DNA from: Sipunculus nudus
Taxonomy: Eukaryota; Annelida; Sipuncula; Golfingiida; Sipunculidae
DNA: 64,000 nt
NCBI GenBank assembly: GCA_026874595.1
Contig: CM049317.1
Location: forward strand, 40,138,401 to 40,202,400
Direction of reading: 5' to 3'
The notes below the pieces were generated by a model that saw only the letters and a list, made by a program, of their open reading frames with translations, was not told where the DNA came from and made no database searches. The position numbers and the translations under genes were made by a program. Below are positions 56,568 through 64,000 of this stretch, one piece after another. Position 1 is the stretch's first letter; each line of letters begins with the position of its first letter.

Positions 56568-56832
56568 CACAGAACTTGTTTTTGGCATCATTTTGCCAAC
56601 TGAGAAAATAAAAGAGCAAATATGGTATGCAAAACAGGCCGATTATAAGCCTGTGGCAAAATGGGGTTGTCGACTTGAGTTTCTTGTAGCTCAGCTGGTA
56701 GAGAGGGGGAAAGTACCTCCTAGCTTGCGTCCAGAAATGCTTAGGGATCAATTTTCTATGGTTTATACTCCGATAAGATTTGGACGTACCTTCGCCAAAA
56801 GTACGATTCTTATGCAACTAACGAAGAGCTGA
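56568..56832 (+). pseudogene. gag: Gypsy gag capsid fragment
   Basis: Reads LPTEKIKEQIWYAKQAD, KPVAKWGCRLEFLVAQLVER and PPSLRPEMLRDQFSMVY, the signature of gags with the W-x-CRLE...EMLRD motif found in metazoan gypsy and PNMA-related proteins. It ends at a stop soon after. Upstream and downstream parts are absent. Confidence 0.65.
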
Positions 56833-58589
56833 TGAGCTGTCACGTCCGTCTAATTTGACAGGATGCCATGTATAAATTATAAAATTGGAATGAAGTATCA
56901 TTTATACGTGCTTGAGTATTAAGGGATATAATAAGTATTATCATTTATCATAAGTGTCAGGATGGGATGGAGTGTGTATACTTTCACGCACTCAATCAAC
57001 AATTAAATATAAAATAACTCCTTCAGTAAGTTTGAACATTATTCTGAAATAACACTTGTACATGCAGCACCTTATAAAGGAGGACATTATCACTGTATAT
57101 GAAACTCCTTATAAGGAGAGTTGATCCATAATTATACAATTATTTACACAACTCCGTATAAAGGAGATTTTAATACCGTATCGACATATGTCCCATAATC
57201 ACAAGAAATGTAGCCCAAACTGCCAGCTATAATAACAATAATTAATAATAAAGTGCTACAATTTTACTATGAGTATTACCATTAATATAAAGATTCTACA
57301 GTCTAATTACATATATGTCCTATGGACATCATAGCCATAGCTGTGTGGCCAATTGCTCTGGCCACATCTGAGTGACCATCTGATTGACCAAAGCATTATG
57401 TTATATGTAATACAATTATTATTTAGTTATAAATATTATTCCCTTTTCTAGGCATCACTAATAAATAATATTGTAAACCACACTCATAGTCCACATGATG
57501 TGGGCTGTGGCCAGGTGGCCACTCGCCCATGGTGGCCCGTGAGACTGGCAACCTGGTGACCAGGGCCACCAGTCACCCGGTCGACTAATATTTATTACCA
57601 GTAACAGTATATGTGACTCAGAATTTCATATGTGGCCAATTACTGGCTCACTTTAGTTAATTATATGAAATGCTGTGGAAAAATATTATCAAACCTACAT
57701 TCAGGCTCTGAGAGCGGAACCCTAGAGGAGGACACTAGATGCCTCTGCGAGTGACAGACGACAAGGTGGATTACATCGGGGCGCCCCCCCTCTTTTATAA
57801 TGACAGCAGCCGTGAAACATATGTGATCACTATAAAGGTATATCATAATACCTAAATATGTTACATTAGTGACAGTTTAGTTAATTAGCGTTCATATGAC
57901 AAGTGAAAGAGTTTGTTTTGGTAAAGGGCGAACACCATGCCGCTTCGACTTACAGCCTATCAGAAACGGGCTTTCCCCATACGTCATTACACTAGCGTAG
58001 TAATATAAGAAGAATTAGTCCAATAAGCTGGAACCTGGTGAACGGCTGACCATCTATATATGAAGTTAAACAAGGATTTCTATGATGAATTATACATGGT
58101 AACATTAATACTTACATGAAAAAGCGGATCTTAGGTCTGACCTCCGTGTTTACCTATTTAAGGTGAGCATGTTAAGTTCTTTTGTAAGTCCAGCGTCCGT
58201 TAAACATCCATGTTATCGCTAGGACGGCCCGCATGTTTACAAATACAAATGACAGTAGCAAAGTATTCACCGCGTTTTCCATTAATCATTCTGCTGAATT
58301 AAATACTTTAATACAAATGACATGAAGTATGAAATACTACTGTTAATATCAAACATTATACCAGCTAAAAATCCTGGACTATACAGCTGAAGCTGGTCAT
58401 ATTAACCTATGAAATTACTGCGGACACTGGATCCTAAAAGTTGTATAAACAGTTGAAATAACTGAAATGGTAGTTGTTACTAGCCCACTGGCCTGGCAAA
58501 TACTAAGTAATAAGTAATATTAAAATTGACAAAAACAGATTGAATACCCCAATTTCTCCGATATAAAGGGGAGTAAGAAACCTGTCAAA
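56833..58589. other. Region with repeated CTCC-TATAA-GGAG palindromes; no gene
   Basis: Palindromic TATA motifs lie at about 57070 (ccttataaaggagg), 57103-57116 (CTCCTTATAAGGAG, perfect) and about 57153 (ctccgtataaaggag). A GTGGCCA/TGGCCAC-rich block is at 57495-57580. AT-rich elsewhere. This could be an LTR or a remnant of another element. Unassigned. Confidence 0.4.
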
Positions 58590-58937
58590 TTGCAACAGGT
58601 GGAAGTCTTGGATTCTGAATCCAGTCTCCATAAGAAATTTGACCGTTTCATCTAGGGGAAGATGTTTGAACATTCACTGATGGGAAGAGACTATATGTTC
58701 TACCTGAAAGAGAGAGGTAACTTTGTATTGTTAGATGGGGTCTTGAACCGGAAGTGTGAGTGTCACGGTGAGGGTACCCTCCTTTTGGTCTTGCCTAAGA
58801 GGTTTCGTCAAACAGTGTTGCATGGTTGCCATGACCAAGTGGGTCATATGGGACGGGACCGCACAAAAGAACATTTTGAGAGAGATTTTACTGGCCTGGT
58901 ATGGCCAAAGACCCTGATGTCTGTTGTGGTCGGTTAA
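58590..58937 (+). pseudogene. pol: Gypsy integrase zinc-binding domain
   Basis: Reads FVLLDGVLNRKCECHGEGTL, LVLPKRFRQTVLHGCHDQVGHMG and TKEHFERDFTGLVWPKTLM, the H...H half of an H2C2 domain. The CxxC half lies after a frameshift (stop at 58936). The catalytic core follows in another frame at 59000. Confidence 0.88.
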
Positions 58938-58994
58938 TTCGCAGAAAGACTCCACCTCATTAGATTGCACCACTGGTAAATGTTGTTACAACCC

Positions 58995-59629
58995 AGCCCA
59001 TGGAGCTCCTGTGTATGGATTGTTTGTCTCTTGAGGGAAGCAAGGACATCCTAGTGACCACCGATCACTTTACCAAATATTCTCAGGCGTTTGCTACCAG
59101 GTACCAGACTGCCGAAATCACAGCTCGGGTTTTTTATGAGAGCTTTGTAGTTCATTATGGTTTCCCTGCTCGGCTGCATTCAGACCAGGTTAGGAATTTT
59201 GAGAGCCGAACCATCAAGGCATTGTGTCATCTGGCCAGGATTAGAAAGAGTCGTACGACTCCATACCACCAAATGGGGAATGGCAAGACTGAGAGGATGA
59301 ATAAGACCCTCCTAGACATGATAGGTAGCTTGCAACCGAGCTAGAAGGCAGACTGGAAGAAACACCTACTAAACCTGGTGCACGCATATAATTGTACCAG
59401 ACATGAGAGAACGGGGTTTAGCCCATTCTTTCTAATGTTATTCCGGCAACCGAGACTTCCTGTCAATCTAGCTCTTGGCCTTGACCCAGAGAGGAAGTCA
59501 TCATTAACTCGCCCATCATTTGTGGAATCACGTAAGAGGAGATTGCAGCATGCTTTTGACAACCAAGCCCTTCTCCTGGTCGCCCGCCACAGACCAGATT
59601 GGACTAGCTCGGGTAAATCCGCAAATTGA
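58995..59629 (+). pseudogene. pol: Gypsy integrase catalytic core, ending in satellite DNA
   Basis: LLCMDCLSLEGSKDILVTTD (first aspartate), SFVVHYGFPARLHSDQVRNF (second aspartate), TTPYHQMGNGKTERMNKTLL (glutamate). After a stop at 59342 the frame continues as HAYNCTRHERTGFSPFFLML (59378 on), then LDPERKSSL. From about 59576 the reading leaves the family and becomes the first satellite unit. Identity is secure; it is inactive because of the stop and truncation. Confidence 0.9.
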
Positions 59630-61480
59630 TAGCAAATCGCTACGCCCGCCTCAGAACAGATGGGACAAGCAAATTATTAGCAATTTGCGGACTCCCTCCC
59701 CCCCCCGGCTAATTGTTTATTCGGATTAATCCGTAAATTGGTAACAAATTGCTACTTTGACAGCCAGACCCCCTCTGTCCTCGTCGCCAAGCAGAGGCCA
59801 GGTCTGACTCGCAAATTGCTAGCAATTGCAGACAACCCCCGGCCAATTTTTTTTTTCCGGTTAAATCCAAATATAGCTAGCAAATTGCTACTTTGATAGA
59901 TAGGCCCCCTCTCTTCTGGCCGCCCGCCACAGATCAGATTAGAAAATCAAATTGCTAACAATTTGGGGACTCCAAACTGCCATTTTTTCTCGGGTAAATC
60001 TGGATTTTGCTTCGTAACAACCAGGCCCCCTCTCTCTTGGTCGCCCGACACAGACAAGATGGAACTAGCAATTTGCTAGCAATTCGCGTACACCCTCCGG
60101 TAAATTTTTTTTCGGGGAAATGAGCAAATTGCTAGCAACTTGCAACTTTGACAGCCAGGCCCCTCTCTCCTGGTCGCCCGCGACAGACCAGATTTGACTA
60201 GCTCAGGTAAATCCGCAAATTGCTACTTTCGTAGCCAGCTAGGCCCCTCTCTCCTAGTCGCTTGCCACACACCAGAAGGGACTAGCAAATTGCTAGCAAT
60301 TTGCGGACCTCCCCGGCCAATTTTTTTTCTTGGGGACATCCGCAAATTACTAGCAAATTGCTACTTCGACAGCCAGGCCCCCTTTCTCCTGGTCGCCCGA
60401 CACAGACCAGAAGGGACTAGCAAATTGCTAGCAGTTTGCGGACCTCCCCGGCCAGTGTTTTTTTCTCGGACATATTTGAAAGTTGCCAGAAAATTGCTAC
60501 TTTGACAGCCAGGCCTCCTTTTACCTGGCCGCCCGCCACAGACCAGATGGAACTAGCAAATTCCTAGCAATTTGCGGAATTCGCCAGGCCATTTTTTTAC
60601 TCTCGGGGATTTCCGCAAATTTGCTAGTTGACAGCCAGGCCCCCTTCTTTCCTAGACGCCCGCCTCAGAACAGATGGGACAAGCAAATTACTAGCCATTT
60701 GCGGACCCCCCCCCCCCCCCCGGCATTGTTTATTCGGGTTAATCCGTAAATTGGTAACAAATTGCTACATCGACAGCCAGGCCCCCTCTCTCCTGGCCGC
60801 CCGACACAGACCAGATGGGATTAGCGAATTGCTAACTATTTGCGGACTCCCAGCGGCCAATTTTTTTCTCGGGTAAATCTGCAAATTGCTTCTTTAACAC
60901 CCAGGCCCCCTCTCTCTTGATCGCCCGCCACATAACAGAAGCCATGGACTAGAAAATCGCTAGCAAATTTGGGACACCCCCGGCCAATATTTTGAATCCG
61001 CAAATTGCTATTCTGACAGGCATACCCACTATCTTCTGGTCGGCGGAAGCCAATTGTTATTGCAGGCAACTTGCTGACACCCCCGGTCAGTTTTTGAATC
61101 GGGTAAATCCGCAAATTTCTTCCAAATCGCTACTTTGACACCCAGGCCTTCTCTCTCCTGGTAGCCCACCACTGACCAAACTGGACCAGCAAATTGCTAG
61201 CGATTTGCAGTCACCCCCGGCATATTTTTTTGGGGAAATGAGCAAATTGATAACAAATTGCTACATTAACAGACAGGCCCTCTCTCTCCTGGTAGCCGGC
61301 GGAGGCCAAGTCTGCCTAGCAAATTGCAAGCAATATGAGGACACCTCCTGGGCTATTTTTTTCTCGGGTAAATCTGCAAATTGCTAGCAAATTGCTGCTT
61401 TGACAGCCAGGTCCCCTCTCTCCTTGTCCCCCCCCCCCCCACAGACCAGATGGGACTAGTAAATCGCTAGCAATACGGGA
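59576..61480. repeat. Satellite array, about 15 units of roughly 130 bp
   Basis: Units marked by 'gccaggccccctctctcctg', 'gtcgcccgccacagaccaga', 'gcaaattgctagcaatttgc' and 'ctcgggtaaatccgcaaatt'. Markers occur near 59575, 59650, 59780, 59918, 60038, 60168, 60252, 60388, 60523, 60652, 60790, 60914, 61035, 61156, 61288 and 61420. Unit length varies from about 65 to 140. Poly-C tracts (60706-60721, 61428-61440) sit at the same phase of the unit. Begins exactly where the integrase ends. Confidence 0.93.
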
Positions 61481-62019
61481 AAGCCCATTTATGCAGGCAA
61501 GCGTGATTCAGCCAGATGGTCATTAGCACTGTCTTATCTGGCCACCCCCACTTTATCAGCTTTATTGACTCTGTTTATGTAATGTGATCATTGAACAAAT
61601 ATAAGGCTGCAATTAATAATGTTGGTATGCTGCAAGGAAGATTAAATGAAACTTGAAAAACCTGACGTTTTTCCGTAAATGAAAGACCATGCCTGTAGCT
61701 TTGCCCTGAATTATTATGCGAGTCCGTTGATATAAGATAAAGTTATAATGCAATATGTTATTTCTAAGCTTTGTCACGTTCATGCTACCATTTTAATTTC
61801 AACTCAACAACAGTCAATGAAGATAAGACCTTTTTAAATTTCAGGATAATTTGAAATGAAAAGCGCTTTGCACGGTGCACATGCAGCTGTATTGAATAAA
61901 TCGGGTTGACAAGCTGTCCGCCAGGGGCGCTTGTTGTTTACCTGCAATTTTCCAGGTAGGCAGGCAGATTCTACCTCCAACACGAGAGTATCGGTATAAG
62001 CTATATCCCGTATTTGCGG
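61481..62019. other. Non-satellite segment interrupting the array
   Basis: From 'agcccatttatgcaggcaag' to about 62019 the satellite phrases vanish. It is AT-rich and has no recognised element. The array resumes near 62020 with 'tttgcggacatctcccgggc'. Likely an insertion. No inverted ends were found. Confidence 0.55.
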
Positions 62020-62300
62020 ACATCTCCCGGGCATTGTTTTTTTCTCGAGCATATCCGAAAGTTGTTAGAAAGTTGCTACTTTGACAGCCAGGCCTCATTT
62101 CACCTAGCCGCCCGCCACAAACCAGATGGAACTTGCAAATTTGCGGAATTCCCCAGACCAATTTTTTACTCGGGTAAATCCGCAAATTGCAAACAAATTG
62201 CTACTTTGAAAGCCAGGCACCCTCTTTCCTGGCCGCCCGCTACAGACTAGATGGGACTAGCAAACTGCTAGCAATTTGCGTACACCCCGGCAATTTTTGT
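62020..62300. repeat. Satellite array, terminal two units
   Basis: Two further units of the 130-bp satellite (markers near 62100 and 62228), ending with 'aatttgcgtacaccccggc' at about 62297. Confidence 0.9.
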
Positions 62301-62969
62301 GTGTGAAAAAATAAAAAGATTTTTTTCCCCTTCAGGAATAGGGTTAAGCTTTTTTAAAATCTGTATGAATATTCTTTTTACTCAATTGTATTATATGATA
62401 ATATAATGAGATTTGGAATACCTTTGCTTGACCTAGAGTGCACCAGAGCTCTCGAAAAAAATCACGCTTCAATCTCCTGAGACACTCGATATTAGAATAC
62501 GAATTCGGCCGAGAAATTTCGAATGGCACCACAGATAATGCCACCTGTCAAGCCATGCACACACGATGACCTGGGACACATTCAATCGCCTCAAACAGCA
62601 CTAAAAAATATGGCTATTATATGTTTTATAATTCAGTAAATTCCAGTGTCCTGACTTGTGCACTGAATTGCTGGTTTACAAATATACCTCATAAATTAAA
62701 GAAACAGCTAAAAAAGAAAGAGAAAGAGAAATTGTAGAATAAATAGTACTTCTCTTGCCACACACCAGGAAATCTGTGAAACCAAATTATGCATATGAAA
62801 GGTCATGAATGACACACTACATCCCATACATTGAGAGTTCAGTTTTTTACCTTCAGGTAAACGATTAAATGTAACATTCTGCAAAATACTATTCGCGATA
62901 AAAATCTCTTGTTCCATACAGTATTAAACCCTTTAACTCACAACCCTTTAATTATTGTTTGCCGTAGTC
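62301..62969. other. No gene recognised
   Basis: AT-rich sequence with an A/G-rich patch (about 62710-62735). Open frames on the minus strand (62344-62544, 62708-62917) show no domain. Confidence 0.4.
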
Positions 62970-63960
62970 TCTAAGAATCTCGCACCCTTTCATGTCAAAC
63001 GAGATTTTACGAGATTTCATTAAATATGACCAAGAGGTCTCAATTTTTTTAACAATGGCTTTCAAAGTGATATAGTTTGTGTTATTCATCAATATCTCGA
63101 AATTGTATTTTTCAATTAATGTAAATGCCCACCAGGGGGCGTGGTACCAGAAACACTGTTACATATCATTTTCTGCAATATCTAAACAAATTTTAAACAT
63201 GTCACAATTTTTATTGTCGTTTCAAAAACAAGGATCATTGGCTTATCCCTGCGCACATGCAGGCTTGTACTACCATTACCATAGCTACCTAATTTTGGGG
63301 TAAAACTTGACAATCCGAAAATAGAGTTTTATGCTTCTATCTCTGTTAAAATTTATGCTACAAAGGTCTAGTTTTTTTATACGAAAAAGCATCCCCTTGG
63401 TTCTTAATCGTTCAATTTCAAGTCTCGTCAAATCTTGCTTAATTTATCGTAAAACGAGAATTTACAAGATTAAACAGAAATGCTTTTAACTCGATCACGT
63501 TTAAGGCTAAAGAGGAGTAGCTTTCAGCATTTGGTAGCATTTCAGAAGCTGAACATGATTAAACCGCAAAGCTCGCCACATCTCGTATCATCTCCCGCCA
63601 AACGAGAATATTCGAGATTTATAAAAATTTCTATATCTCGGTCATTTTGATGCCAGAGATTTTATTTTTTTTATTGTTTAAAATTCACTTGACTAGTTTT
63701 AAGTGACAAAAGTAAATATCTCGTCATATCTCACACCATTTCTTGTCAAACGAGAACATGGGATAATTCAAAGAAACGCCTATAATTCTGTTATTTTTTA
63801 TGCTGAAGACCTATAGTTTTCAGCATTTGATAGGGTCTAACACTTTCGGTCAAAATATGTGATTATGTTGTAAGTTTCATCAAATCTCGCATCGTTTTTC
63901 TTCAAATGATGAAAGTACATCCCATTGCCGTGACCATAAGTGGCGGCAGTGTGTGTTAGT
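62970..63960. repeat. Degenerate repeats of about 150 bp rich in CTCG/CGAG
   Basis: Units near 62972, 63425, 63575, 63718 and 63872 carry a 'tctcgn..tcatctc' start, a 'tcaaacgagaa' centre and an 'agatt' end, about 143-154 bases apart in the right part. CTCG and CGAG in opposite halves give each unit a weak hairpin. No coding signal. Confidence 0.65.
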
Positions 63961-64000
63961 AAATGGCGCCGGGGGCATTACATTTGACAGTTGGAACAAT

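Overview
This 64 kb window is eukaryotic, non-coding repeat-rich DNA. I find no ordinary host gene, no multi-exon structure, and no rRNA or tRNA gene I would stand behind. The base composition is AT-rich. It holds BEL/Pao and Ty3/gypsy LTR retrotransposons, L1/Tx1-type and CR1/jockey-type LINEs, palindrome-headed tandem-core repeats like the pearl/Helentron-associated elements of bivalves, and a tRNA-derived SINE. Together these point to a marine invertebrate, most likely a mollusc. That assignment is inference, because no host gene is available to test it.

Layout. 1-1037 (minus): 5' part of a Ty3/gypsy gag running into a protease cut off by the window edge. 2029-9128: three palindrome-headed tandem repeat loci in AT-rich sequence. 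9129-16700: mosaic of non-coding repeats, including a 39-bp minisatellite, CpG-rich patches, poly-C tracts and a solo LTR (15590-16253).

16735-41640 is the core of the window, a readable stack of insertions. (i) An old plus-strand L1/Tx1-like LINE fragment is split into 16735-17011 and 40812-41640. (ii) It is split by a minus-strand BEL/Pao element (17012-40806) with LTRs bounded by TGTA...TACA and a near-perfect 5-bp target duplication. (iii) The BEL 3' LTR is split by a minus-strand gypsy element (17451-24535, 4-bp duplication ATAC). Its pol order is protease-integrase-RT-RNase H, the unusual Gmr1-type order. (iv) A 381-bp Harbinger-like MITE (20210-20590, duplication TAA) sits in that integrase. 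(v) The BEL gag/pol junction carries a 5'-truncated CR1/jockey-like LINE (about 28200-30478). (vi) The BEL gag carries an apparently full-length L1/Tx1-type LINE (31265-37962) with uninterrupted ORF1 and ORF2, a 38-nt poly(A) tract and an 11-bp duplication. The BEL leader has been expanded into an array of about 108-bp repeats (38590-40140).

41597-46875: 5' region and decayed gag-protease-RT-RNase H of a second plus-strand gypsy element, with an unusual inverted-plus-direct repeat arrangement at its 5' end. 46876-50620: an array of about 155-bp repeats, then a 39-bp minisatellite that has itself been hit by a solo LTR. 51640-51835: tRNA-derived SINE. 54162-59629: remains of gypsy elements, with a perfect tRNA-Lys-type primer binding site, gag fragments and an integrase. 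The integrase reading frame runs directly into an array of about 130-bp satellite repeats (59576-62300). 62970-63960: degenerate repeats of about 150 bp rich in CTCG/CGAG.

The coding regions listed belong to selfish elements and most are inactivated. The L1/Tx1-type LINE at 31265-37962 is the only element whose proteins look complete.
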